A stretch of DNA of 64,000 bases from Lachnospiraceae bacterium (lineage in GTDB: Bacteria; Bacillota; Clostridia; Lachnospirales; Lachnospiraceae), in contig JAHZAV010000012.1 of NCBI GenBank assembly GCA_019423745.1, positions 1 through 64,000 of the forward strand. Direction: 5' to 3'. Numbering within the stretch: the first letter of the stretch is position 1; every line of letters begins with the position of its first letter. A program made the translations under genes and the position numbers. Shown piece after piece: positions 44,089 to 53,008 of this stretch. Below the pieces are notes generated by a model. It searched no databases and was not told the DNA's origin. It was given only the letters and a program-made list of their open reading frames with translations.

Positions 44089-45084
44089 CTAAATAACAAA
44101 ATACTGTATAGCATTAAAAAAGTATCCTACTATAATAATTCCTACTGTACAGATTGCTATAAACACTCCTAACAATTTCGGTCGAATTGCTTTCTTCAAC
44201 ATTATCATAGACGGAAGACTTAATGTCGTAACCCCCATCATAAAAGAAAGAACCACTCCCAGCTTTGCCCCCTTTGCAAGCAAAGCTTCTGCTATTGGAA
44301 TACATCCAAAAATGTCCGCATACATTGGAATTCCTGCTGCCGTAGCAATAATAACTCCAAACGGATTCCCATTTCCAAGAAATCTTACAATCAAATCCTC
44401 TGGTATCCAGTTGTGAATGACAGCTCCCACACCTACTCCTAACAAAATATATGGAAATACTTTTTTGAAAGTTCCTGAAACCTGCTCTGCAGCATACCGT
44501 ACACGATCCTTTGCCGTAAGTTCTTTCTGTGAAATATTAATAGGTTTTGCAATTCTTATAAACTCTTCCACCTGATTTTCCAGATGAAATTTTTCAATTA
44601 AAGTCCCACCTATAACTGCTATCACGAGTCCGAGAACAACATATAGAACAGCGATCTTTGTACCAAAAATACTCATAAGAAGTACAAGGGAGCCTAAATC
44701 CACCATCGGCGATGAAATCAAAAATGAAAATGTTACTCCCAGCGGAAGCCCTGCATTTGTAAAACCTATAAAAAGCGGAATAGATGAGCAAGAACAAAAC
44801 GGTGTTACTGTTCCTAACAACGCTGCTATAAGATTAGCCGTAACGCCCTGAAACCTTCCCAAAATCCTCTTTGTTCTTTCCGGCGGGAAAAAACTTTGAA
44901 TATAGCTTATGATAAAAATCAGAACACAAAGTAAAATGACTATCTTTATTACATCATAAATAAAAAAATGTATACTTCCTCCGATTTTTTCTGTTGTATC
45001 TAATCCGAAAGCATTTAATATCTTTCCAATCAAGCTATTCATCCACTTCATACCAAGTATTTGCTCTTGTATAAATGTCCACAT
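44089..45084 (-). CDS. Permease of the UPF0718/ArsP-like family
   Basis: This 331-residue membrane protein has about eight to ten helices and the hallmark TPFCSCSSIPLF cysteine motif followed by TNAGLPLGVTFSFLISSPMV. Family members export arsenicals or other metal(loid)s. I chose ATG 45084, with GGAGG seven bases upstream. Two ArsR-type dyads in this locus, one at its promoter, support metal-responsive control. Confidence 0.85.
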   Translation of the reverse strand: MWTFIQEQILGMKWMNSLIGKILNAFGLDTTEKIGGSIHFFIYDVIKIVILLCVLIFIISYIQSFFPPERTKRILGRFQGVTANLIAALLGTVTPFCSCSSIPLFIGFTNAGLPLGVTFSFLISSPMVDLGSLVLLMSIFGTKIAVLYVVLGLVIAVIGGTLIEKFHLENQVEEFIRIAKPINISQKELTAKDRVRYAAEQVSGTFKKVFPYILLGVGVGAVIHNWIPEDLIVRFLGNGNPFGVIIATAAGIPMYADIFGCIPIAEALLAKGAKLGVVLSFMMGVTTLSLPSMIMLKKAIRPKLLGVFIAICTVGIIIVGYFFNAIQYFVI

Positions 45085-45102
45085 ATATATACCTCCATCT
45101 AT

Positions 45103-45118
45103 ATAGATGATCATCTAT
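45103..45118 (-). promoter_or_regulatory. ArsR-type operator before the permease gene
   Basis: ATAGAT-gatc-ATCTAT is a perfect dyad 19 bp upstream of ATG 45084, overlapping a plausible AAGACA/TATATA promoter. The same half-sites and spacing recur before arsR. Confidence 0.7.
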
Positions 45119-45232
45119 GCGTTTGTCTTATTTTTTGCTGGTACAACTGCACCAGCATTCTTATGTCCTGTTTAGTTTCTGCTATGAAAAAACTGTTCTC
45201 TTTTTCTTACCAACTCTCATCCTATAACTTCC

Positions 45233-45526
45233 CTAAATATCACTTGAAGTACTGCAACAACATGTAATAGCTGCAATATAGGCCTTATACTCTTTAAATT
45301 TTTCACAATTAATAGAATAATGATGCCACTTTCCCTCTTTATAAGAACTTACAAGACCACAATCACTGAGCACCTTCATATGATGAGATAATGTAGGCTG
45401 AGTAACCTGCAGTTCTTCGAGCAAATGACATCCACATTTCTCACCCTGGGTAAGCATCTCAATAATTCTAAGTCTATTTGCATCTGACATCGCTTTACAA
45501 ATTATCGCTACCTCTTCCCTGGTCAT
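45233..45526 (-). CDS. arsR: ArsR/SmtB family repressor
   Basis: This 97-residue winged-helix protein has the core LLEELQVTQPTLSHHMKVL recognition region. Cysteine pairs that could bind a metalloid lie at GEKCGC near residue 32 and in the C-terminal CCCSTS. ArsR proteins leave DNA when bound by As(III), Sb(III) or metals. ATG 45526 (AAGGAG eight bases upstream) was chosen. It is the first gene of the run; its own start is preceded by a matching operator, implying autoregulation. Confidence 0.92.
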   Translation of the reverse strand: MTREEVAIICKAMSDANRLRIIEMLTQGEKCGCHLLEELQVTQPTLSHHMKVLSDCGLVSSYKEGKWHHYSINCEKFKEYKAYIAAITCCCSTSSDI

Positions 45527-45539
45527 ATTTTTCTCCTTA

Positions 45540-45557
45540 CATAGATTTTCATCTATG
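45540..45557 (-). promoter_or_regulatory. ArsR-type operator before arsR
   Basis: CATAGAT-tttc-ATCTATG is a perfect dyad about 14 bp upstream of ATG 45526. A TTGACA box at 45589-45584 lies upstream, so repressor binding would block transcription. Confidence 0.72.
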
Positions 45558-45819
45558 TATAAACTATCAAAATCATAGACGTTTGTCAATATGTATTCTA
45601 AGAAATTCTTTTCACGATACACAGCCTGTTTGTATGGAATATAGATTCGTCCTAATTTTCCTTTCAGACCAAACCCACCACTTTAAAATTTCAATATTGG
45701 GGCCCGTAATAACATTTTTCATATAAATGGTCTATGTGTCATCTCTTCTTGGATATACCTTATTACCCATAACTATCTTAAAACTCCTCTTTCAAATCGG
45801 TAATACAAAATCATTTTAT

Positions 45820-45850
45820 AAAAGAGAGTCTCCTTCATCGAAGACTCTCT
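45820..45850 (-). terminator. Terminator after the mannitol dehydrogenase-family gene
   Basis: AGAGAGTCT (45823-45831) pairs with AGACTCTCT (45842-45850), followed on the minus strand by TTTTAT. The rest of the 45558-45925 gap shows no gene. Confidence 0.75.
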
Positions 45851-45925
45851 CATTTCTATTTCTGATATATTATTTTTCTAATGGCATATATGGAAAGGCA
45901 ATAAATCTCACCACTCTGAATTCTC

Positions 45926-47548
45926 TTAGTTTCCAGCCATATATTTATGCACAGTCGCTCTTACTGCTCCAGGTCCGGCAAGCATTTCACGGAACATGGT
46001 TTCGATTTTTTCCCCTAAACCAGCCTCATAGATATTGATAAAGAATATGCGTTCATTAGAGAGAATGGGTCTAAGCTGATCTGTAAATGTTTCTGGCTTT
46101 CCTACTACGATATCCTTTAGCTGTTCTTGAATTTCTTCGCTCATTGGATCGGGAGCAAGTTCATATTCTTTTCCTTCATCATCCACAGCCAGCATGTACC
46201 GGAGCCATCCTGCAATACCAAGCGGAATAGCGGTAAGATTAGAAGCCGTTCCATCTTTTTTCACATAAGCTTTCATAGTCTCTCCAAAACGGATCCCTAC
46301 CATTTGCGATACATCTACGGAAAGTCGAAGATTGGTATCCCCAAGATATTCATTAGGAAAGCGATCATAAAACAGTTCATCTACAAATTCCTGCGGGGAA
46401 AGTATTTTAGGATCTGGTACTACCGGAAGCCCTTCATCATACGCTATCATACGTCCCATTTTCATCACATCATCCTCTGTATTAAGCATATGAGCAAACA
46501 ATTCATGACCCAATACTACACCCAGAGGACCTAATGCTGAATGCACAGGATTTAAACATACTGTAACTTTCATACGTTCAGATAAATTTACAGTTTCCCT
46601 GTCAGCCATATATACACCATGACCTTTTTCTAAAGGAGGTCGTCCATTTGGGAAATTGTCTTCAATCACAAGATACTGTGGCTTTTCAGCATTAACAAAT
46701 GGAGCAATGTAGGTTTTCTTTTCCGTGATAACCGGCTGCATATCCTCTACACCCAGATTTTCTAGATCTTTCGCAATCTGCTCACTTGGGCGGGGTGTAA
46801 TTTTATCAATCATAGTCCATGGAAAGGCAACAATTTTCTCATCACTTACATAAGCATAAAAATCTTCGTCTACAAATCCTGCTTTCTTCCACTCCTCTGT
46901 CATAGTTAATACTGCCTTACGAAGTATAGCACCATTTTGAGAACAATTATCCAAAGATACCAATGCTAAAGGATATCTCCCTGCTTTATATCTTTCATAT
47001 AGCATAGCTGTCAACACTGCCATTGCTCCCACAGCTTTGTCCGGTCCATTTTGAATGTCTGCTTCTACAAACGGAAGCCAGGTTCCGTCTGCTCTCTGCA
47101 AGGCGTACCCTTTTTCAGTGATAGTAAAAGATACCAACTGTAAAGATGGGCTTACAAATATTTCTTTTCATCGACTCCATTGTTGCAGATCAGAGTCCTG
47201 CGCCTTCACTGCTTCAGCAAGAGAAGCCAACACCTTATATTCTCGAGTTCCATCCCCATTCAGAATCACGCTTAATCCCAAATTGTCATATGGTTTATAA
47301 ATTTTATCTATCACATCATAATCAAATGTTTCAACACAGGTAATACCTCGATCCAGCGCTCCTTCTTCCAAAAGTCCATCTGCTATACCACCGATAAAAA
47401 TCCGAAAAATATTACCTATTCCAAAATGAACCCATTGAGGTTCCTTTTTTGCCTTTTCCGACACTTCCTCCACGTCATATCCTGGAAGAACGATGCCTGC
47501 ATTTTTCCATGATTCTTGATTTTTGATCCCTTCGATCGTTAACTTCAT
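45926..47548 (-). pseudogene. Mannitol dehydrogenase/fructuronate reductase-family gene with in-frame TGA
   Basis: Codons 1-126 (47548 to 47171), a TGA at 47170-47168, ten further open codons and a 403-codon stretch all lie in one frame, giving a ~540-codon gene of normal family length. The N-terminal part has the NAD-binding WVHFGIGNIFR region and the C-terminal part the long-chain mannitol dehydrogenase domain with KVTVCLNPVHSALGPLG. Family enzymes oxidise polyols or reduce sugar acids such as fructuronate. The single stop splits the Rossmann domain, so the product is probably lost unless read through. A GGAGGAGG precedes ATG 47548, and there is no RBS for restart after the stop. The divergent ROK gene is its likely regulator. 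Confidence 0.85.
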
Positions 47549-47782
47549 GTTGTAACCTCCTCCATTTTACTTTTCGCAATACTTACGCTTATGTCTTAAT
47601 CATAAGTTTAGTTTATAACTTTTTCTCAAATAAATCTATTGACAAAAAATACAATTTGCATTTCTATTTGTTATGCATTTTCACTATGTTTTATTTGGCA
47701 ATTGTTTTTTTTTATCTCTCATACTACAATAAAATCGAAACTTAAATTAAAATTAAGCATATAGCTTTTCCAGGAGAATTTT

Positions 47783-48916
47783 ATGAACGAAAAGGGCCTT
47801 ACAACTATTAACTTGAAAAAAATAAATAAATCCAAAGTATATCAGTATATTTATAGAAAAAAGGTAACTTCAAAACTACAGATTGTACAAGATTTGCAGA
47901 TGGGATTATCTACTGTCAGCCAGAATCTAAGTCTACTAGAAGAAGAAGGCCTGATTCAAAGAAAAGGATATTTTGATTCCACCGGCGGAAGAAAAGCTCA
48001 GGCAATCCGAATTGTTTCTGATTTCAAACTTTCTATTGGTATTGGCCTTTTGAAAAATATGTTTCATATCACCTGTATTGATTTATACGGAAATACAATC
48101 TGCACAGATACAATACCGCTTCCTTATTCAAACACAAAATCATACTACGAACAATTTACGGAAAAGATTAAGGAATTTATTGCAAAAAATCACTATAAAG
48201 AAGATAAGATTCTTGGCATTTCCATTGCTACACAGGGAATCACTTCTCCTGATAATATGTCCGTAACCTATGGAAAAATTATGAACAATACTGGAATGAA
48301 TCTGGAAAATTTTTCAAGACACCTTCCGTATCCTTGTCATTTGGAACATGATTCTAATTCTGCTGCATGTCTGGAGTTATGGAATCACCCAGATCTAGAC
48401 AGCGCCGTCATTTTCTTATTGAACAGAAATCTCGGAGGAGCTGTCATTACCAATCATCGTATCCACCAGGGAAATTCCATGCATAGCGGAGCTATTGAAC
48501 ATATGTGTATTAATCCGGACGGTCCGCTTTGTTATTGCGGACACCACGGCTGTTTGGAAACTTATTGTTCTGCTAACGCTTTAGAACAATCTGCCGGATT
48601 ACCTATAAAGGATTTTTTCCCGCTTTTACGAGAAAAAAAATCTTCCCACCTCACACAAATCTGGGAAGACTATCTGAATCATCTGGCATTTGCCATGAAA
48701 AACTTAAACCTGGTAATTGACGCACCTATAATCATCTGTGGTTATCTGGCTCCATACTTTACAGAAGAAGATATTAATTATCTGCTGGATCGGATCAACT
48801 CTTCTTCTCCTTTTGCATTACCAAAGGAACATATCCTGGTTGGCATGCACGGACAATATACTCCAGCAATCGGTGCCGCTCTATTCTATGTTGAAAACTT
48901 TATTCGTTCTGTATAA
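47783..48916 (+). CDS. ROK family transcriptional regulator
   Basis: This 377-residue protein has an N-terminal winged helix (about residues 12-70, with LQMGLSTVSQNLSLLEEEG) joined to a ROK sugar-kinase-like fold. The ROK zinc motif CYCGHHGCLETY is present near residue 255. Such NagC/XylR-type proteins repress sugar genes until a sugar binds. It is divergent from the mannitol dehydrogenase-family gene across a 234-bp very AT-rich gap (47549-47782), which should hold both promoters; I cannot place them with confidence beyond a TTGACA at 47639. Confidence 0.92.
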   Translation: MNEKGLTTINLKKINKSKVYQYIYRKKVTSKLQIVQDLQMGLSTVSQNLSLLEEEGLIQRKGYFDSTGGRKAQAIRIVSDFKLSIGIGLLKNMFHITCIDLYGNTICTDTIPLPYSNTKSYYEQFTEKIKEFIAKNHYKEDKILGISIATQGITSPDNMSVTYGKIMNNTGMNLENFSRHLPYPCHLEHDSNSAACLELWNHPDLDSAVIFLLNRNLGGAVITNHRIHQGNSMHSGAIEHMCINPDGPLCYCGHHGCLETYCSANALEQSAGLPIKDFFPLLREKKSSHLTQIWEDYLNHLAFAMKNLNLVIDAPIIICGYLAPYFTEEDINYLLDRINSSSPFALPKEHILVGMHGQYTPAIGAALFYVENFIRSV

Positions 48917-49048
48917 CAACTCCTCTCTTATCATAGATCCTAAATGGAAAAGAGAAACATTTCGGGATTTCCTGCAACTGTTTCTCCTTTCCAGAATATA
49001 CTGACACCAATTCCATGGCTCCTACCTATCCCAGCACTTCTACAATTT

Positions 49049-49624
49049 CTATTCTTCCAATTGTTTTTTTGCTTTACAAATAAGTTGAGTCATTGTTCCC
49101 ATGGGACAATAAACACACCATGAACGTGGTTTAAACAGTATCATAGTTATAAAACCAAGCACGGTTGAAGTCAGCATCACACTGTAAAATCCAAAGGCAA
49201 ACTGAGCTGTCCAGGATTCGATTGAAGCATGATATGCCCAATGCCATGGCAGTTTAAATGTCCACAACAACGTTACTACCTGCTTCAGATTCGTCACACC
49301 GGCGAATACCAAATATGTATTCCACAGCATCAGGAAAAACATAAGAAAAAAGAAAATAAGAAAACCATATCGAAATCCTTTGCTTCTAAGCCACTTAGGG
49401 ATATCTTTTTTTCTGGATAAGCCCAAGCTTCCACCTACAATTCCAAACAATTGTCCTCTTCCGCAATAACGGTTACAATATCCTTTACTCCCCTTAAAAA
49501 CTGCTATAATCAGCGGAATAAAAAAGCACAAAAGTCCGACCCATGCAAACATAATATTAAAAAAACCAAGAATCAAATAAGTCAGCGAAACAATCCATAA
49601 ATAGTCATACCATTTTCTTTTCAT
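49049..49624 (-). CDS. Membrane protein with NapH/CcoG-like 4Fe-4S features
   Basis: This 191-residue protein has about four membrane helices and two short cysteine clusters: CNRYCGRGQ in the first half and CVYCPMGT near the C-terminus. This layout resembles NapH-like electron-transfer membrane proteins, although the clusters have fewer cysteines than a full ferredoxin set. Its start overlaps the stop of the ferredoxin gene (ATGA), so the two are coupled and probably pass electrons to each other. Physiological role unknown. ATG 49624 follows GGGAGG. Confidence 0.75.
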   Translation of the reverse strand: MKRKWYDYLWIVSLTYLILGFFNIMFAWVGLLCFFIPLIIAVFKGSKGYCNRYCGRGQLFGIVGGSLGLSRKKDIPKWLRSKGFRYGFLIFFFLMFFLMLWNTYLVFAGVTNLKQVVTLLWTFKLPWHWAYHASIESWTAQFAFGFYSVMLTSTVLGFITMILFKPRSWCVYCPMGTMTQLICKAKKQLEE

Positions 49625-49833
49625 GCCTGTACCTCCCTTAGTTCCACCACACTTGCCGGACATTCTCTCACACACTTGCCACATCCCACACATTTATTCA
49701 TATCTACTTCAGCCATAACTCCACTTGCAATCTGAATGGCATTCTTAGGGCATACCTTCATACAGCATCCACAGGCGACACAATCTGATTGTAGTATAAA
49801 TGCTTTTCTTTTTACCTGTTTTTTATTCTCCAT
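49621..49833 (-). CDS. Small 2[4Fe-4S] ferredoxin
   Basis: This 70-residue protein has two complete CxxCxxCxxxCP motifs (CVACGCCMKVCP and CVGCGKCVRECP), each with a fourth Cys followed by Pro, so two 4Fe-4S clusters are expected. It is translationally coupled to the membrane partner. I chose ATG 49833; earlier in-frame starts add 25 unconserved residues. Confidence 0.9.
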   Translation of the reverse strand: MENKKQVKRKAFILQSDCVACGCCMKVCPKNAIQIASGVMAEVDMNKCVGCGKCVRECPASVVELREVQA

Positions 49834-49916
49834 CCTTCCGTTCCTTTCACTTTTAATGGGCATATTATACAGTTTTGTACCACTGTTTTCTGTGATTTTG
49901 TCACACAAACCTATAT

Positions 49917-49954
49917 AAAAAAGAACCCCTATTATCCCCTAATAGAAGTTCTTT
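49917..49954 (-). terminator. Intrinsic terminator after folD
   Basis: AAAGAAC and CTATTA arms (49920-49934) pair with TAATAG and GTTCTTT (49940-49954), with a two-base bulge, followed on the minus strand by six T. Confidence 0.8.
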
Positions 49955-49981
49955 GGCTATACAAGTCAATATCTAGCCTTC

Positions 49982-50842
49982 TTACCTGAAAGACTGCCTA
50001 ATCCCTCTGGCTGCCCGAAGTACATGAGATGCCAGAACAGAGGTTGTTACACTTCCAACCCCGCCCGGTACGGGACTAATATAACTAGATTTCTCCTTTA
50101 CCGCTTCATAATCCACGTCTCCACATAGATGTCCTTCATTATCCACATTGATTCCTACATCCACCACGACAGTTCCTTCTGCTACCATATCCTCACTAAC
50201 CATCTTCGCTTTTCCAGCTGCTGCCACCAATATTTCAGCCTCGCGACAAGTACCTGCCAGTTCCTTTGTACGGGTATGACAAATCGTTACGGTTCCGTGT
50301 TGTTTCAGCAGCATCATAGCTAATGGTTTCCCGACCACCATACTGCGTCCTATTACAGTAACCTTCTTCCCTTTTATATCAATCTGGTAATGTTCCAGCA
50401 TCTTCATAACAGCTTCCGGCGTACAAGGGGCATATCCGGTCTCGTCCCCAGAAAAAACTTTCGCAATGTTGACCGGACTCATACAATCCACATCCTTCCA
50501 CGGATGAATCCTTTGTTTGATCGGTTCTTCATCCAATTGTGCTGGTAATGGACGAAATAGTAGGATACCATGCACAGCCGGATCTTCGTTTACCTGATCA
50601 AATTCGCATTCAAAAGCTTCTTGTGAAATATCTTCAGGTAATTCCAAGACCCGACACTGGATCCCCACCATCTCCATTCGCTTCTTAGCACCTCTTTCGT
50701 AAGCAAGATCATCTGGTCTTGCACCTACACGAATGATAGTAAGACTCGGCTCTATACCCGCCTGTTTCAATTCCTCTGTCTCCTGAATAAGGACTTCCTT
50801 CATGGCTTTTGCCACTTCAGCTCCCTTCATAATAGTACTCAT
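49982..50842 (-). CDS. folD: Methylenetetrahydrofolate dehydrogenase (FolD)
   Basis: This 286-residue enzyme has the substrate loop region VGARPDDLAYERGAKKRMEMVG, the VIGRSMVVGKPLAMML cofactor motif and the C-terminal PVPGGVGSVTT motif. FolD oxidises methylene-THF and usually also opens the methenyl ring. In classical bifunctional FolD the cyclohydrolase Lys lies four residues after the loop Tyr (YxxxK); here that position is Ala and the lysines are at +5 and +6. A separate cyclohydrolase gene sits directly upstream and may supply that step (inference). ATG 50842 has GGAGGAG upstream. Confidence 0.92.
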   Translation of the reverse strand: MSTIMKGAEVAKAMKEVLIQETEELKQAGIEPSLTIIRVGARPDDLAYERGAKKRMEMVGIQCRVLELPEDISQEAFECEFDQVNEDPAVHGILLFRPLPAQLDEEPIKQRIHPWKDVDCMSPVNIAKVFSGDETGYAPCTPEAVMKMLEHYQIDIKGKKVTVIGRSMVVGKPLAMMLLKQHGTVTICHTRTKELAGTCREAEILVAAAGKAKMVSEDMVAEGTVVVDVGINVDNEGHLCGDVDYEAVKEKSSYISPVPGGVGSVTTSVLASHVLRAARGIRQSFR

Positions 50843-50858
50843 GTCTGTCTCCTCCTGC

Positions 50859-51485
50859 TTACCTGATTTTCTTGAGCACTGCTCTGTAAATGTCTTCTTT
50901 TCTTCGTCTTCCTGACTCAATCAGCTCTTCTGCTCTGGCATTCAGCTTATCGGCCTGATTTCGGTCTTTCATCAGATTAGTATTAATGAAAATGTTAAGA
51001 GAGGCACCTTCCAATGCTGCCTGTGCAAACAAAATTCCAACTCCCACATCACTGACTGCCAATCTGCTGCCTTTCTTCTCCAGTATATCTAAAATATCCA
51101 CAGCCTGTGCAATCGTTTCCATAATTTGAAGAGGAACCAAACTGGCTGTATAGAGAGCTTGTTCCATAATCCGGTCTTTTTCCGCTTTTTCTTCCTCCGT
51201 TTCCTTTGGAAGTCCATAAGCTCGGGAAAGGGGCTCAAATGCCTTTGCATCCTCATCCGTCAAACAGATCAGCTGATCACGCAGATGAGCCAATTTACAT
51301 CTAGCCTCCAGAATCTCCTCTTCGTATTCTTTATATTTCTTTTTCCCTATCGTCAAATTAGCCACCATCATGCCCAAAGCAGCGGCAAAGGCACCCACAG
51401 CAGCGGACGCGCCTCCACCTCCTGGCACAGGACTAGAAGAAGATAATTCTGCTAAAAATTCTGTTGTTTGTTTTTCTAACATCAT
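50859..51485 (-). CDS. fchA: Cyclodeaminase/cyclohydrolase family protein (FchA-like)
   Basis: This 208-residue all-helical protein has the family start SSPVPGGGGASAAVGAFAAALG and the central KKYKEYEEE helix. It matches methenyl-THF cyclohydrolase (FchA), related to formiminotransferase cyclodeaminase. With FolD, 16 bp downstream, it would interconvert methylene-, methenyl- and formyl-THF in the one-carbon pool or the acetogenic branch. Confidence 0.92.
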   Translation of the reverse strand: MMLEKQTTEFLAELSSSSPVPGGGGASAAVGAFAAALGMMVANLTIGKKKYKEYEEEILEARCKLAHLRDQLICLTDEDAKAFEPLSRAYGLPKETEEEKAEKDRIMEQALYTASLVPLQIMETIAQAVDILDILEKKGSRLAVSDVGVGILFAQAALEGASLNIFINTNLMKDRNQADKLNARAEELIESGRRRKEDIYRAVLKKIR

Positions 51486-51553
51486 AAGCTCATTCCTCCT
51501 AGAATTCTGCTTTACATATCAGCAAGAAACTTATTGTTACTTGCTACTCCGCC

Positions 51554-51582
51554 ATTGTACTTCAATGCTATAATAGTTGCAA
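51554..51582 (-). promoter_or_regulatory. Promoter of fchA-folD
   Basis: On the minus strand TTGCAA (51582-51577), a 17-bp spacer and TACAAT (51559-51554), about 70 bp before the fchA start. Confidence 0.65.
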
Positions 51583-51655
51583 CTAAAATCACAGCATTAA
51601 GAAAAATTCCTGCCATACGACACTTAATATTTATAACAGGTCATTATACAGACAG

Positions 51656-51683
51656 AAAATCCAGGTTTATCACCTGGATTTTT
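51656..51683 (-). terminator. Terminator after the alcohol dehydrogenase gene
   Basis: AAAATCCAGG (51656-51665) and CCTGGATTTT (51673-51682) form a perfect stem with a 7-nt loop and T-runs on both strands. Confidence 0.85.
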
Positions 51684-51704
51684 CTTATCACTACTTATAC
51701 TTTC

Positions 51705-52823
51705 TTAATATAATTTCTGATAAATTTTCTCCATATCCGCTATTGTAAACTTAACATAGCTCTGGTTCAAAAGCCTCTGCTGTGATTTTTCCACACTTTC
51801 AGCAAAACTTCTAATCTCTTCTTCTTTCATGCCATATTTACGCAAAGGCTTTCTCTGAATTAAGCTGCCCAGCAGTTCTTCTATTTTTCCATAAACACTT
51901 TCTGGATCACAGTCCAATATTCCTGCAAGAAATTCATTTAATTCCCGAATGTTCCCTTCTGGATCCTTTTCCTGATAAGCCTGAAATACAGCTGTTAAAA
52001 ACTGATAGTTTGCCTCACCATGAGTAACATGATATGTTCCGCTTAACGGATAAGACATAGCGTGTACCGCACCGGTTCCTGCATTGGCAAAAGAAATTCC
52101 TGCCATGTCACTGGCAATGAGGAAATCCTCAAACAGCTGCTTCCTGCAATCCGATCCTTTTTCTTCCAATAGGCAGAATCCTTTTAATAAGATCTCCATA
52201 GCCTCTTTTGCAAACATCCTGGTATACACTGTACTTCGCGGAGATACATAAGATTCAATTGCATGGATCAATGCATCGATTGCACTAGTTATAAAGAAAT
52301 GCCAGGGCAGTTCTCCAAGAAGTTCAGGAATCAACACAGCCTGATCCGGATACATCTCTTCACAGGCTAATCCAAGCTTTGTCTGCAGACTGGTCAGCTC
52401 TGCAATAGAAACATTGGAAACTTCCGATCCTGCTCCACATGTAGTAGGAACAGCAACCAGAGCATGTACTTTGTTAAGTGGCACCTTTTTCTGATAATAG
52501 TCTTCTGCTGATGCAGTTCCCTCCAGCACAAGGATCTTTGCCATATCAATGACTGCCCCGCCTCCGATTGCAATAATCCTTTCACAATCTGTTTCCCGAA
52601 AATCCCTCAAAAGTGCATCTACCATTAAATCCGTAGGTTCTCCTTGTCCATATTCGCTTTTGAAATGAATAACCGCGCCGGAAGCTTTAAGCTTCTGAAA
52701 ATATTCTTGAAACACGGACTTACCTGCCAGCACAAAATCTCCTTTTCCAATCTGAAATTCATCAATGAATTCTTCTGCCCGCTGATAATAGCATACTTGC
52801 GTTTTTTCTTGAAATAATCTCAT
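51705..52823 (-). CDS. Iron-containing alcohol dehydrogenase, 4-hydroxybutyrate dehydrogenase-like
   Basis: This 372-residue group III alcohol dehydrogenase has GGGAVIDMAK (NAD site) near residue 90. The metal-site pattern DALIHAIESYVS and the GAVHAMSYPLSG and HVTHGEAN histidines follow. Closest in motif style to 4-hydroxybutyrate dehydrogenases of clostridia, which reduce succinate semialdehyde; other alcohol substrates remain possible. No partner gene of the succinate-butyrate route is nearby, which weakens the specific assignment. Confidence 0.82.
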   Translation of the reverse strand: MRLFQEKTQVCYYQRAEEFIDEFQIGKGDFVLAGKSVFQEYFQKLKASGAVIHFKSEYGQGEPTDLMVDALLRDFRETDCERIIAIGGGAVIDMAKILVLEGTASAEDYYQKKVPLNKVHALVAVPTTCGAGSEVSNVSIAELTSLQTKLGLACEEMYPDQAVLIPELLGELPWHFFITSAIDALIHAIESYVSPRSTVYTRMFAKEAMEILLKGFCLLEEKGSDCRKQLFEDFLIASDMAGISFANAGTGAVHAMSYPLSGTYHVTHGEANYQFLTAVFQAYQEKDPEGNIRELNEFLAGILDCDPESVYGKIEELLGSLIQRKPLRKYGMKEEEIRSFAESVEKSQQRLLNQSYVKFTIADMEKIYQKLY

Positions 52824-52888
52824 AATTCATTTTCCCTCTGCCTGATTAAATTTTCACCATGCTTTACAATTTTATAAACGTATATGAT

Positions 52889-52894
52889 ATTATA
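52889..52894 (-). promoter_or_regulatory. Extended -10 promoter of the alcohol dehydrogenase
   Basis: The minus strand reads TGTTATAAT with core TATAAT at 52894-52889, about 65 bp upstream of ATG 52823. No good -35 is seen. Confidence 0.5.
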
Positions 52895-53008
52895 ACATAA
52901 ATTTGCATAAAATCATTTCTTACTGGAAAAAACCGATTTTTTATTATGCTATTTTTGAACATCAACTGTTTAAAAAGAAGTAGCCTTTTAGGTAAGTACA
53001 CCTTAGAT

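Noticed and set aside
47168..47170. TGA in the dehydrogenase gene as a selenocysteine codon or a recoded Trp
   Set aside because: This enzyme family is not known to use selenocysteine, no stem-loop of SECIS type follows directly, and other genes here end normally at TGA (for example the ferredoxin gene at 49621).
52930..52965. A6/T6 inverted sequence downstream of the truncated oxidoreductase as a terminator
   Set aside because: The stem would be almost only A:T pairs with a weak core, so it is not convincing as an intrinsic terminator.
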